A stretch of DNA of 64,000 nt, from the NCBI GenBank assembly GCA_035606695.1, contig DATNEW010000039.1, positions 1-64,000 on the forward strand, read 5' to 3'. A program made the translations under genes and the position numbers. The notes below the pieces were generated by a model that was given only the letters and a program-made list of their open reading frames with translations, made no database searches and had not been told where the DNA came from. Shown here piece by piece: positions 43,075 through 53,578 of this stretch; within the stretch, counting starts at the first letter, position 1, and every line of letters starts with the position of its first letter. This DNA is from Gemmatimonadaceae bacterium. Lineage in GTDB: Bacteria; Gemmatimonadota; Gemmatimonadetes; Gemmatimonadales; Gemmatimonadaceae.

Positions 43075-44094
43075 TCAGGATTTTGTCGCGCGTGCGCTGT
43101 CCGTCGCGGGAACGGTGAAGCGTCCCGCGACCATCTCGTTCTGCAGCGAGTCGAGCTTCGTTCGCATCGCGGCCGGCACAACCGACTCGAGGGCGGGATT
43201 GCGCACGAGCATCACCACACGCGTTCCGGTTCCCAGCTCGACGATGCCCGGCTTGAACGTTCCGTCCTTCACCTCTTTCGCGACGATGTAGAACGCCAGT
43301 GGGAGATCGATGACGACGCTCGCCAGCGTGACGTCGGGCGCAACGGTGTTCTGATTGGAGTTCGAGCCGATGACATACGCGTTCTTGTGTTCGCGCGCGG
43401 CTTGAAAAACTCCGAGGCCCGCGGCGTCGGCATTTTGAAAGATGACGTCGACGCCGTGCGCGAGTTGTGCGAGTGCCTGCTCCTTTCCTGCGCTGACGTC
43501 ATCCCAATTGCCGATGTACGACACGATGACGTTGATCTTCGGATTGACGGCGCGCGCGCCCTCGGTGTACGCCCGAAAGCTCTCGGCGACCGGTGGAATC
43601 TCTTGCCCGGCGATCGCGCCGATCTTTCCAGTTTTTGAAACAGAGGCCGCGAGCATGCCGGCGAAGTACGACGGCGCGGCGAATCCGAACGAGATGCCCG
43701 CGAGATTCGGCCCGGTGGTCGCGCCCGACGTCGTCAGATACATCGTATGCGGGAATTGAGGGGCGACGCGCTTCGCCGCATCCTGGAATTCCGAACCGTG
43801 CCCGATGACGAGCGTGTAGCCCTCCGCGCCGTACTGGCGAAAATTCTCTTCGAATTCCGCCGGTGTCTTCGTCTGGATGTGGCTGATCTGGGCGCCGAGG
43901 CTGTCGCGGATCCGAAGGAGGCCCTGGTAGGCGCCGCCGTTCCAGGATTGGTCGGAGATCGGCCCCGGCGTCAGAAGGGCGACTTTGAAGGCGGATGGTT
44001 TCGCGGAGTCGGTGGCTGACTTCCCGGTCGAGCACGCGGCGAGCGTGGAGGCGAGCAGGGCGAACGTTGTGGTGCGAAGCCGTCGGCGGTGCAT
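43075..44094 (-). CDS. BMP-family substrate-binding lipoprotein
   Basis: A 339-aa basic-membrane-protein family lipoprotein (TmpC/NupN/BmpA type). Signal peptide and lipobox LAACS end at Cys21. Typical features are VALLTPGPISDQSWNGGAYQG, SYIGNWDDVSAGKEQALAQL and DVIFQNADAAGLGVFQAA. Known members bind purine nucleosides. It is the first gene of the operon that supplies the ATPase and permeases. Confidence 0.9.
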   Translation of the reverse strand: MHRRRLRTTTFALLASTLAACSTGKSATDSAKPSAFKVALLTPGPISDQSWNGGAYQGLLRIRDSLGAQISHIQTKTPAEFEENFRQYGAEGYTLVIGHGSEFQDAAKRVAPQFPHTMYLTTSGATTGPNLAGISFGFAAPSYFAGMLAASVSKTGKIGAIAGQEIPPVAESFRAYTEGARAVNPKINVIVSYIGNWDDVSAGKEQALAQLAHGVDVIFQNADAAGLGVFQAAREHKNAYVIGSNSNQNTVAPDVTLASVVIDLPLAFYIVAKEVKDGTFKPGIVELGTGTRVVMLVRNPALESVVPAAMRTKLDSLQNEMVAGRFTVPATDSARATKS

Positions 44095-44213
44095 GGGCGT
44101 GATGGTCAGATCCGTGAAGTCGGTCAGTGGCAGTGGTTGGATGACATTGCTTCCCGTCGCTGTCGTCCTGGTAAATGGTGGGTCAAAGAACGTTATGGTG
44201 TCGTTATTCTGGC

Positions 44214-45158
44214 TTAGAAATCCGCCCTGCGTTCGCGAAGGATGAGTTCGAGAACACGCTCGAGGTCATCGCCGGAATAGAACGCGACCTCGATCTTCCC
44301 TCTGCTTTCACTGCTGAGCTGGATCCGAACATCCGTCTGAAGATACTTCCGCAAATCATCTTCGAGACGCCGAACCGCAGGGTCCGCCGCGCGGCTGGGC
44401 TCTACACGCCTGGGCCCGCCAAGCGCTGGCGAGCTCTTCGTCGCGTCGGCAGCTGTGCTCTGACGCGTGACGCTCACTTCGCGAACCAGCTGCTCGAGCT
44501 CGCGCACGCTCATACCGCGCTCAACAGCGGTTTTGGCGAGCTCCTCCGCTGACCGACCGGCCGCAAGCGCGAGAAGCGCCTTGGCGTGCCCGGCTGACAA
44601 CGTCCCGGTCTCGACCATACGCTGCACCGTCGCAGGAAGCGACAGCACGCGCAGCAGGTTCGTGACCGTCGTTCGATCCTTCGCGACGACGTCCGCCACC
44701 TGCTGCTGCGTCAGGCCGAACTCATCGATGAGACGCCTGTATCCGCGCGCTTCATCGATCGCGTTGAGGTTCGCTCGCTGCAGATTTTCGACGAGCGCGA
44801 GCACGAGCATTGTCTGATCGTCGAATTCGCGCACGATCGCGGAAATCTCAGTCCAGCCCAGATTCGTCGCGGCGCGGACCCGTCGCTCGCCGGCGATGAG
44901 CTCATAGGCGTCGCCGCGGCGGCGCACGCTGATCGGCTGCAACAGGCCGCTCGCTTTCAGCGACGCTTCCAGCTCACCGAGCTCGACGGGGTCGAACTCG
45001 CGGCGTGGCTGAAACGGGTTCGGACGAATCCGCGACAGCGGCACCCGCTGCATGTCGTTTGACGGCGCGGTTGTGATGGGCGCAATGGTTGGACTCGCCG
45101 CCCCCGGAATCAGCGCCTCCAGCCCCCTCCCCAACCGCCTCGGCTTCTCGGCACTCAT
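44214..45158 (-). CDS. parB: Chromosome partitioning protein ParB
   Basis: A 314-aa ParB. The N-terminus LGRGLEALIPG is typical. It has the CTPase/parS-spreading motif GERRVRAATNLGW and the helix-turn-helix DEFGLTQQQVADVVAKDRTTVTNLLR. The C-terminal dimer domain is present (RLEDDLRKYLQTDVRIQL). It binds parS sites at 46020 and 46058 upstream of parA and loads onto DNA as a clamp; it overlaps parA by 4 nt. Confidence 0.96.
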   Translation of the reverse strand: MSAEKPRRLGRGLEALIPGAASPTIAPITTAPSNDMQRVPLSRIRPNPFQPRREFDPVELGELEASLKASGLLQPISVRRRGDAYELIAGERRVRAATNLGWTEISAIVREFDDQTMLVLALVENLQRANLNAIDEARGYRRLIDEFGLTQQQVADVVAKDRTTVTNLLRVLSLPATVQRMVETGTLSAGHAKALLALAAGRSAEELAKTAVERGMSVRELEQLVREVSVTRQSTAADATKSSPALGGPRRVEPSRAADPAVRRLEDDLRKYLQTDVRIQLSSESRGKIEVAFYSGDDLERVLELILRERRADF

Positions 45159-45922
45159 TTGCGCCTCGCCATAAGTTCTTTGGCCACATTCATATACGCT
45201 TGCGCACCCACCGACGCCACGTCGTACAAAATGATGGGTTTCCCGAAACTCGGCGCCTCGGCTAAACGAACGTTTCTTGGAATGACCGTTTCGAAGACCT
45301 GATTGCCGAAGTACTCGCGCGCCTCGTCAGCGACTTGTCGGGATAGGTTCAGTCGAGCGTCGTACATGGTGAGAAGGACCCCGTCGATCGCGAGGCTCGG
45401 ATTCACGCTATGCTGGATCAGGTGTACCGTGTTGAGCAGCTGTGAGAGTCCTTCGAGCGCGTAGTACTCGCATTGAAGCGGGATCAACAGTGCGTCGGCT
45501 GCGGCCAGCATGTTGAGCGTGATCAAGCCCAGCGAAGGCGGACAGTCGATCAACACCCAGTCGTAGCTGTCTCGAACGCCGTCCACGGCATTCCGCATCA
45601 GTCGTTCGCGATCTTGGCGCTCTACGAGTTCGACTTCCGCTCCGGCGAGGTCTGGCGTCGTGGGAATTACGTCCAGGTGCTTGAACTGGACACTGTGAAT
45701 GGTTGCGTCGGCCGCGGAACGACCGCCGATGAGGACATCGTAGACCGTGGCGTTGAGTTGGTCTTTTGAGACGCCGATGCCGCTCGTCGCATTCCCTTGC
45801 GGATCGCCGTCGATCAGGAGCGTGCGTTGCTCTGCAGCCGCGAGACTCGAGGCGAGATTGACTGCGGTCGTCGTCTTGCCGACACCGCCCTTTTGATTCG
45901 CGATCGCGATTACGCGGGCCAC
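45155..45922 (-). CDS. parA: Chromosome partitioning ATPase ParA
   Basis: A 255-aa Walker ATPase (Soj type) with the deviant Walker A KGGVGKTTTAVN, Walker A' DGDPQGNAT and Walker B YDWVLIDCPPSLG. The GTG start at 45922 (VARVIAIANQKGG) is preferred to 46087 because it lies right before the P-loop as in family members and avoids the parS sites. It segregates the origin with ParB. Confidence 0.96.
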   Translation of the reverse strand: MARVIAIANQKGGVGKTTTAVNLASSLAAAEQRTLLIDGDPQGNATSGIGVSKDQLNATVYDVLIGGRSAADATIHSVQFKHLDVIPTTPDLAGAEVELVERQDRERLMRNAVDGVRDSYDWVLIDCPPSLGLITLNMLAAADALLIPLQCEYYALEGLSQLLNTVHLIQHSVNPSLAIDGVLLTMYDARLNLSRQVADEAREYFGNQVFETVIPRNVRLAEAPSFGKPIILYDVASVGAQAYMNVAKELMARRK

Positions 45923-46019
45923 GGCAGAAGCGCTGGGGAATGGCGAGTTAGGACTGGAGGCGGCCAATCTACCCCGCCTGGTTCTACGAGACAACGCTTC
46001 GTGGCATTGGCGAACGACT

Positions 46020-46033
46020 GTGCCACGTGGCAC
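46020..46033. promoter_or_regulatory. parS-like site 1
   Basis: GTGCCACGTGGCAC is a perfect 14-bp palindrome with the CCACGTGG core seen in some bacterial parS sites. It lies about 100 nt upstream of the parA start. Confidence 0.6.
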
Positions 46034-46056
46034 GTCGTGGGATCTTCTCCGCTCAA

Positions 46057-46072
46057 GGTGCCACGTGGAACC
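46057..46072. promoter_or_regulatory. parS-like site 2
   Basis: GGTGCCACGTGGAACC, one mismatch from palindromic GTTCCACGTGGAAC, sits 24 nt from site 1. Two adjacent sites just outside parA fit the parA-parB layout. Confidence 0.6.
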
Positions 46073-46155
46073 TCGCCCAAACTTCACTCACTGACCCCCC
46101 GACACGCTCGGCGCGCAGCGAAGTATCGACGAACTATCGACGAACTCTCGGCGAA

Positions 46156-46878
46156 CTATCTCGGAATGAACGACCAGCGCGCGGTCACGCTCGCGGACAC
46201 GCTCTGCTCCCCCGGCTCCACAGGCGTCGGAGACGCAGCCTTGGCCATCATCGGTGCTGACACCTGCATGACCGGGCGAATGGAGGCATTTGCGGTCGAG
46301 ATCTCAATCAGCGATCCCAAAGACCCTCCAGCAGCCCTCGCGAGCGCCTCTGCGTCACTCCGCGCATTGGTGACAGCTTCCGCGAGTGCAGCGCGACGAA
46401 CGGAATCTGCCTTCGAGGATGTGAACTCGAGGCTCGAAATCTCATTCGCGCCCTTCGCGAGCGCCGCGTCGATGGCGCGGCCGACATCGTCAATCCGCCG
46501 CAATTGCGCTCGCACGGTGTTGTTCACCACGTATCCCGTGACGCGCGGTGATCCGCCGTTCGGATTGTACTGCATTTCGGGCGACACACTGTAGTTGATC
46601 GTCGAAAGCTGGTCGCTCCCAAGCCCGAGAGTGCGCAGCGTGTCCAGAATGGCCTTCTGGCGGCGAGCATTGTCAGCCCCGGCCGCCGCCGCGGTCGCAG
46701 CGCGGCTCTGAACGCCCAGATAGATCGTCGCGCGGTCCGGAACAACATGAGCTTCCCCGGTCCCGGTGGTGATGATCTGCGAAACGTTTGGCGGTGCGGC
46801 GGTCGTCGCGACCTGCGACCGCGCCGGCGCGGAAGCAAACAGCACGACCGCGATCGAAACAAACAATGATTTGTGCAT
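46156..46878 (-). CDS. SIMPL-domain periplasmic protein
   Basis: A 240-aa secreted protein with a signal peptide (MHKSLFVSIAVVLFASAPARSQ). The SIMPL (DUF541) domain follows: ITTGTGEAHVVPDRATIYLGV, then YSVSPEMQY and VTGYVVNNTVRAQLRRID. Function of the family is unclear. Start 46878 matches the signal peptide; the frame to 46923 adds 15 residues. It is transcribed towards parA, with the parS sites between them. Confidence 0.85.
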   Translation of the reverse strand: MHKSLFVSIAVVLFASAPARSQVATTAAPPNVSQIITTGTGEAHVVPDRATIYLGVQSRAATAAAAGADNARRQKAILDTLRTLGLGSDQLSTINYSVSPEMQYNPNGGSPRVTGYVVNNTVRAQLRRIDDVGRAIDAALAKGANEISSLEFTSSKADSVRRAALAEAVTNARSDAEALARAAGGSLGSLIEISTANASIRPVMQVSAPMMAKAASPTPVEPGEQSVSASVTARWSFIPR

Positions 46879-46965
46879 AGGACGTGGGTTGGGTTGAGGA
46901 GTTCTACCCCACACACGCCGCAAACGCCGTGCTTAGCATTAGTAGCAATACGCTACTATATAAGT

Positions 46966-48906
<1,941 letters not shown>

Positions 48907-48957
48907 GGCGGAAAGCTAGGGTATATTCCACGCCCAACCAACGAACCGGGGCGATTC

Positions 48958-49248
48958 GTGGCTCTCTCCATAGCGGGCGGTGCGCCGACGCTCTTCATTC
49001 GGCGCGCGGCGTATGAGAAGAGTGGGCTCACCAGAGCAGGATTGGACGAACGGCTTGGGCTGACACCGGACGAATTTCGCGTCGAGGGCGATCTCGTGGC
49101 GATCGGTCCCATTTACGGCAGCGACGGCGACTCGCTAGGCGAGCTGATCACTGAGCTCGAAGGGCTGGGCCTCGCCTATTTCGATGACTTCTTCGAGCTG
49201 ACCGGCAACTGGCCCGATTGGATCAAGCTGCTCGCCGCGGCGTCCTGA
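48958..49248 (+). CDS. Small hypothetical protein
   Basis: A 96-aa protein starting GTG at 48958. The sequence FIRRAAYEKSGLTRAGLDERLGLTPDEFRVEGDLVAIGPI is followed by an acidic helix and aromatic residues (FDDFFELTGNWPDW). No signal peptide or membrane helix. I recognise no family, but the sequence is well balanced and the codon-like GC pattern fits a real gene. Its 3' end overlaps the convergent zinc-ribbon gene by 73 nt. Confidence 0.6.
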   Translation: MALSIAGGAPTLFIRRAAYEKSGLTRAGLDERLGLTPDEFRVEGDLVAIGPIYGSDGDSLGELITELEGLGLAYFDDFFELTGNWPDWIKLLAAAS

Positions 49249-49475
49249 GGAACTTCGCGCAACATGCCGTGCCACCCGCATTCGAAGCACCAACTCGTGC
49301 GAAATCGCGGCATCAGGAAGTTCAATTTCTTTGACTGAACGCGGAGCGTGATTGCATCACAGTTCGGGCAACGCACGCCTTCGGGCAACAGATAAAAGAA
49401 GAAGATCGTCGCGAGAACTGCGCGAAGGATGAAGAATCCGCCGATGATCAGAATCCACAGGACGACGTCCCACAC
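49176..49475 (-). CDS. Membrane-anchored zinc-ribbon protein
   Basis: A 99-aa protein starting at a GTG with AAGGAG eight nt upstream. One N-terminal transmembrane segment (VVLWILIIGGFFILRAVLATIFFFYLL, split) precedes two Cys pairs, RCPNCDA and CFECGWHG, forming a zinc ribbon. Function unknown. It follows the NfeD-like gene by 25 nt. Confidence 0.6.
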   Translation of the reverse strand: MWDVVLWILIIGGFFILRAVLATIFFFYLLPEGVRCPNCDAITLRVQSKKLNFLMPRFRTSWCFECGWHGMLREVPQDAAASSLIQSGQLPVSSKKSSK

Positions 49476-49500
49476 CGCGCCTTCTCCTTCGCGCCCCGGC

Positions 49501-50031
49501 TTACAGACGCTTTTCGACTTCCGCCCACGACTCGACGTACGCGACATCGTTCTCGATGCGTTCGATGACGACGTCTGCGCCGGCGTCGAGGATGGCGTCA
49601 TCGATGGTGCGGGCCGGCAAGACCCGCCGCTGCTCACCGACCTCGAATGCTACCTCTCCGTCAACACCCGCGCCTATGGATTTCGTCACCCGGGCCAAGT
49701 GTCCCTGGAGGACGTACCGCTCGTCATCCACTTCGTGTTCTGGTGTGACGGCCCACCACTTCCGCACGAGATGCGCCGTGACGGCGGCGGCGATGACGGC
49801 GAGCCCCGCGGCCCATATGATCCCTGTCACGACGCTGCCGGGTTGGCGCCGCGTCATCAGGTAGCCGACGAGGCCAAAGACGGTCCCAAATGCCGCGATC
49901 ACCGCGGGCGACAGCTTGAACGTGCGCTCGCCGCGTGGATCGTCTTCACGGGGTCGCTCGACGCCCGCGATCATGATTCGGACGCCGAGCAGCAGTCCCG
50001 CGATGAAGCAAACCAGGTAAACAACAGTCAT
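49501..50031 (-). CDS. NfeD-like membrane protein
   Basis: A 176-aa protein with two or three hydrophobic segments in the first 100 residues (MTVVYLVCFIAGLLLGVRIMI; AAFGTVFGLVGYLMTR; GIIWAAGLAVIAAAVTAHLV) and a beta-rich C-terminal domain (GVDGEVAFEVGEQRRVLPAR). This layout matches NfeD-type OB-fold proteins, but similarity is moderate. It is downstream of the hydrolase gene in a minus-strand group. Confidence 0.55.
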   Translation of the reverse strand: MTVVYLVCFIAGLLLGVRIMIAGVERPREDDPRGERTFKLSPAVIAAFGTVFGLVGYLMTRRQPGSVVTGIIWAAGLAVIAAAVTAHLVRKWWAVTPEHEVDDERYVLQGHLARVTKSIGAGVDGEVAFEVGEQRRVLPARTIDDAILDAGADVVIERIENDVAYVESWAEVEKRL

Positions 50032-50081
50032 TGAACGCTTGATTCGAGAAAAAACCCGGCCATGGCGACCGAGGGCGAAGT

Positions 50082-51077
50082 CTAGTTTGGAAGCGCGTCT
50101 GCAAGAAATTCACACACTCGCCATTCGGCGTAATAGAACGGTCGCCACGGCAGTTTGCCTGATACAAAGCCGACGTGCCCGCCGTGCGCCGGGAAATCGA
50201 GTGTCAGATATACGTTCGACGAGGCGATGGCGCGAACCTCGTCCAACACTTCGGGTGGCAGAAATGGGTCGTCGATCGCGGCCAACAACAGGGTCGGAAT
50301 GCGAAGGCGACCAAGGAAACCGAGTGAGCTCGAGCGTGAGTAGTAGTCGTGCGCATCGGCAAAACCGTGGACAGGTGCGGTCACCGTGTCGTCGAAATCG
50401 TAGATTGATTGCGCGCGTTCGAGCTCGGATCGGTCAAATAACTCCGGATATCGCTCGAGCTTGGCGAGCGCCTTGGCGCGCAGGGTTCGCAAGAAGTGGC
50501 GGTCGTACACTTTCGAGAAGCCACGCGAAATGAAGCGGCAACTGCGCTCGAGATCGAAGGGTACCGAGATCGCTCCGGCTGCGACGACGTTTCTCGGCAG
50601 CGATGAGCCCGATTCTCCGAGGAACTTCAGTAAGACGTTGCCCCCGAGAGAAACTCCGGCAAGAACGATTGAGGCATCCGGGTTCTCGGCCCGGATTCGA
50701 TCCAGGACGAAGGCCAAGTCGCCCGTTTCTCCGGAATGATAGAACCGAGGAGCTCGGTTCGGTTCGTCGCCGCAGCCGCGAAAGATTAGAAGGTCGGCGG
50801 CCCAACCACGGCGCTTGGCTTCGGCGAAGAAACCGGCGACATAATGTGAGCGAATCGTTCCTTCGAGTCCGTGCAGAAAGAGAAGTCGCGGCGCACCCGG
50901 TGGGGCTGCGAGACGATGCACGTCGATGAAGTCGCCGTCCGGCGTGTCCCAGCGTTCGACGCGCGTCGGCGGCGCCGAGCGCTGGCGAAAAAACTTTCCC
51001 CAGAGCGTTTGCGCGTGGCCGCCCCGTACCCACCATGCGGGTCGGTAGATATACTCGCTCTTTCGATTCACTGACAC
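50082..51077 (-). CDS. YheT-family alpha/beta hydrolase
   Basis: About 331 aa of the YheT group: early signature YRPAWWVRGGHAQTLWGKFF, the HGLEGTIRSHYVAGF segment and the nucleophile elbow LAGVSLGGNVLLKFLGE; the acid and His are likely in IDDPFLPPE and PAHGGHVGF. Known homologues hydrolyse short esters. The proposed GTG start at 51077 is not supported by a clear ribosome-binding site; 51071 is an alternative. The repeat array at 51104-51263 lies just upstream. Confidence 0.83.
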   Translation of the reverse strand: MSVNRKSEYIYRPAWWVRGGHAQTLWGKFFRQRSAPPTRVERWDTPDGDFIDVHRLAAPPGAPRLLFLHGLEGTIRSHYVAGFFAEAKRRGWAADLLIFRGCGDEPNRAPRFYHSGETGDLAFVLDRIRAENPDASIVLAGVSLGGNVLLKFLGESGSSLPRNVVAAGAISVPFDLERSCRFISRGFSKVYDRHFLRTLRAKALAKLERYPELFDRSELERAQSIYDFDDTVTAPVHGFADAHDYYSRSSSLGFLGRLRIPTLLLAAIDDPFLPPEVLDEVRAIASSNVYLTLDFPAHGGHVGFVSGKLPWRPFYYAEWRVCEFLADALPN

Positions 51078-51103
51078 GAGAAGAACATACAGGGGCGTTC
51101 CAG

Positions 51104-51263
51104 GCGGAATTCCGAGCGCAGGTGCGAAGCGCCGGAGTGAGGAACGATGATCTTTGAGAGCGGAATTCCGAGCGCAGGTGCGAAGCGCCGGAGTGAGGAA
51201 CGATGATCTTGAAGAGCGGAATTCCGAGCGCAGGTGCGAAGCGCCGGAGTGAGGAACGATGAT
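51104..51263 (+). repeat. Tandem 56-bp GCGGAATTCC repeat, three copies
   Basis: Units begin at 51104, 51160 and 51216 and are nearly identical: GCGGAATTCCGAGCGCAGGT, then GCGAAGCGCCGGAGTGAGGA and ACGATGAT. The last copy runs into the start codon of the following gene. Confidence 0.93.
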
Positions 51264-51612
51264 AACAGAAGTCCAAATCTTCGGCGTGAAAAAAAGCTCG
51301 GAAACCCGCAAGGCCCTGCGATTCTTCGCGGAGCGGCGAATCAAAACGCACTTCGTCGACTTGAACGAACGCGCTGCCTCGCTCGGCGAACTGCGGCGTT
51401 TCGTGCAGAAGTTCGGGCTCGACCGGCTCATCGACAAGGACTCGAAACGGTACGAGGAGCTTGGGCTTCGCCACGCGCGGTACTCGGACGACACCTGGCT
51501 GGACAAGCTCATGGATGAGCCGCTGCTTCTTCGCATGCCGCTCGTGCGGAACGGCAATGCGCTGACGGTGGGCCTGGCCGAGCAAGAGTGGAAGAGCTGG
51601 ACGACGAAGTGA
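51259..51612 (+). CDS. ArsC/Spx-like protein lacking the active Cys
   Basis: A 117-aa thioredoxin-fold protein of the ArsC/Spx/YffB family. The pattern FGVKKSSETRKALRFFAERR aligns with the family's GIKNCDTVRKA, but the Cys that carries out redox or arsenate chemistry is Ser. The C-terminal part (SKRYEELGL; PLLLRMPLVRNGNALTVGL) also matches the family, including the R-x-P-L-V-R arrangement. Without Cys it cannot be an arsenate reductase and may be a regulatory or structural homologue. The GAGGA-ATG start lies in a repeat unit. Confidence 0.72.
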   Translation: MITEVQIFGVKKSSETRKALRFFAERRIKTHFVDLNERAASLGELRRFVQKFGLDRLIDKDSKRYEELGLRHARYSDDTWLDKLMDEPLLLRMPLVRNGNALTVGLAEQEWKSWTTK

Positions 51613-53555
51613 CACAGGTCTCCGCATCCAGCGTCGCCGTGGAGTTCGGCGCGATGACGCTGTTCAAGGACATCACGTTCTCCGTCGGCGCCGGCGACCG
51701 ATGGGGCATCGTCGGACGAAACGGCACGGGGAAGACGACGCTGTTTCGCTTGCTCACCGGCGAAATGCCGCCGACCCGCGGCCAGATCTCGCGCCAACCT
51801 GGCCTGCGCGTGTCGCTGCTGGAGCAGCATCGCGACTTCGGGGACGCCGCGACGATGTGGGAAGCGGCCGCCGGCCAGTTCGCCGAGCTGCTTGCGCTCG
51901 AGAAGTCGCTCGTGGAACAGGCGGAGCGCTTGCAGCACGACGCGAGTAACACTGCGCTCGAAAACTACGGCAAAAATCTCGAGCGCTTCGAGCGTGAAGG
52001 CGGCTATACGATCGCGCCGCGCGTCGACGCGGTGTTGCACGGGCTGGGATTCGATCCCGCCGAGGCGCGAACGAAGTTGGTGGCGCACTTGAGCGGCGGC
52101 GAGCGCGGGCGCTTGGGACTCGCGCGACAACTTGTGAGTCCAGCGGACGTCCTCCTGCTCGACGAGCCGACAAATCATCTCGATCTCGAGACGACTCGAT
52201 GGCTCGAGGAATATCTGGCCAGCGTCGCCACCACTGTGTTGCTCATCAGCCACGACCGCGCGTTTCTCTCCGCGGTGGTCGATCACGTACTCCACTTCGA
52301 GGGAGACAGCGCGACGGCGTACGCGGGGCGATACGAAGCGTTCGTCGAACAGCGGACGCTTCGCCGACTCACGCAGCAGCGCCAGTTCGAGCAGCAGCAG
52401 AGAAAAATCTCGAGCGAGCAAGACTACATCGCGCGTAACCTCGCGGGGCAGAACAGCAAGCAGGCGAAAGGACGCCGCAAGCGGCTCGCGCGTATGCCAC
52501 GACTCAGCGCGCCAGTGGGCGACGACGGCGTGATGGCTGTTCGCTTCGAGGTATCGGAACGCGGCGGCGATCGCGTCGTGTCCGCGGAACACGCGACGAT
52601 CGCGATTGGTGAGCGCGTGCTCGTGAACGATTTCACCGGAACGCTCATGCGCGGTGATACGCTGGGGCTCATCGGTCCAAATGGCTCAGGCAAGTCGACG
52701 CTGATTCGCTCACTGCTTGGCGAGCATCCGATTGCGGGCGGCGAGCTCCGCCTCGGCGGTGGCGTCACGGCGGGGTACTATCGGCAGGATCTTGCACAGG
52801 TGCCGCTCGACAAGACGTTGTTCGACGTCATCAACGATCTGCGACCGACGTGGGATCGACGCATGGTTCAAGGGCACCTGGGGCGGTTCGGTTTTTCGGG
52901 CGATGAGGTGCAGCGACGCGCCGACACGCTGTCGGGTGGTGAGCGCGCGCGCGTCGCGCTCGCGATGCTCATGTTGAGCGGTGCGAACTTTCTCATTCTC
53001 GACGAGCCGACGAATCACCTCGACGTGGAATCGATCGAGGTGCTCGAGGACGCGATCGAGCAATACGACGGCACCGTATTGCTCGTGAGTCACGACCGCG
53101 AGTTGTTGCGCACGTTGACGAGTCGTGTCTGGGTGCTGCACGAGCGACACATCACCGACTTCGACGCGAATTTCGCCGAGTGGGAAACGGCGTCCCTGGA
53201 ACGCCAGCATGCGGCGTCGGTGAAGGCCGCGGAGGACGAGGCACTCCGCCGCGTTCAGGAAAAGAAAAAAACGACACGTCGCGCCGACGGTGAACGCGAG
53301 TCACGAAACGCACTGCGCGCCGCACAGAAACGCGTGGCCGATCTCGAAGCCGCGATCCTAACGCTGGAAGCAACCATTGGCGATCTCACGAAGGAGTTGG
53401 AGGATCCTGAGCTCTACACGCGACCCAGCGGCGTCGATCGTGCGCGGTACCTTGGGGGCGAGCTCGAGCGGCGCAAGAAGGAATTGGAACGCGCGCTCGA
53501 GGATTGGGGTAGCGCCAGCGACGCCCTCGACACTTTCGGCGCCGGCAACGCGTAG
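51609..53555 (+). CDS. ABC-F family ATPase
   Basis: A 648-aa ABC-F protein with two ATPase domains and no membrane segments. Domain 1: VGRNGTGKTT, LSGGERGRLGLARQ, LLLDEPTNHLDLE. Domain 2: IGPNGSGKST, LSGGERARVALAM, FLILDEPTNHLDVE. A charged linker joins them, and the C-terminus is coiled (ALRAAQKRVADLEAAILTLE), as in Uup. Family members act on ribosomes or in DNA metabolism. The GTG start at 51609 forms a GTGA overlap with the ArsC-like gene stop; 51588 is an alternative. Confidence 0.92.
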   Translation: MTQVSASSVAVEFGAMTLFKDITFSVGAGDRWGIVGRNGTGKTTLFRLLTGEMPPTRGQISRQPGLRVSLLEQHRDFGDAATMWEAAAGQFAELLALEKSLVEQAERLQHDASNTALENYGKNLERFEREGGYTIAPRVDAVLHGLGFDPAEARTKLVAHLSGGERGRLGLARQLVSPADVLLLDEPTNHLDLETTRWLEEYLASVATTVLLISHDRAFLSAVVDHVLHFEGDSATAYAGRYEAFVEQRTLRRLTQQRQFEQQQRKISSEQDYIARNLAGQNSKQAKGRRKRLARMPRLSAPVGDDGVMAVRFEVSERGGDRVVSAEHATIAIGERVLVNDFTGTLMRGDTLGLIGPNGSGKSTLIRSLLGEHPIAGGELRLGGGVTAGYYRQDLAQVPLDKTLFDVINDLRPTWDRRMVQGHLGRFGFSGDEVQRRADTLSGGERARVALAMLMLSGANFLILDEPTNHLDVESIEVLEDAIEQYDGTVLLVSHDRELLRTLTSRVWVLHERHITDFDANFAEWETASLERQHAASVKAAEDEALRRVQEKKKTTRRADGERESRNALRAAQKRVADLEAAILTLEATIGDLTKELEDPELYTRPSGVDRARYLGGELERRKKELERALEDWGSASDALDTFGAGNA

Positions 53556-53578
53556 GTGAACGCACTCCTGCCGCTCGC

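Noticed and set aside
50082-52592. An open frame of 836 codons on the minus strand that seems to extend the YheT hydrolase
   Set aside because: The upstream part is antisense to the ABC-F gene and reads through the 56-bp repeat array; the conserved hydrolase begins near 51077.
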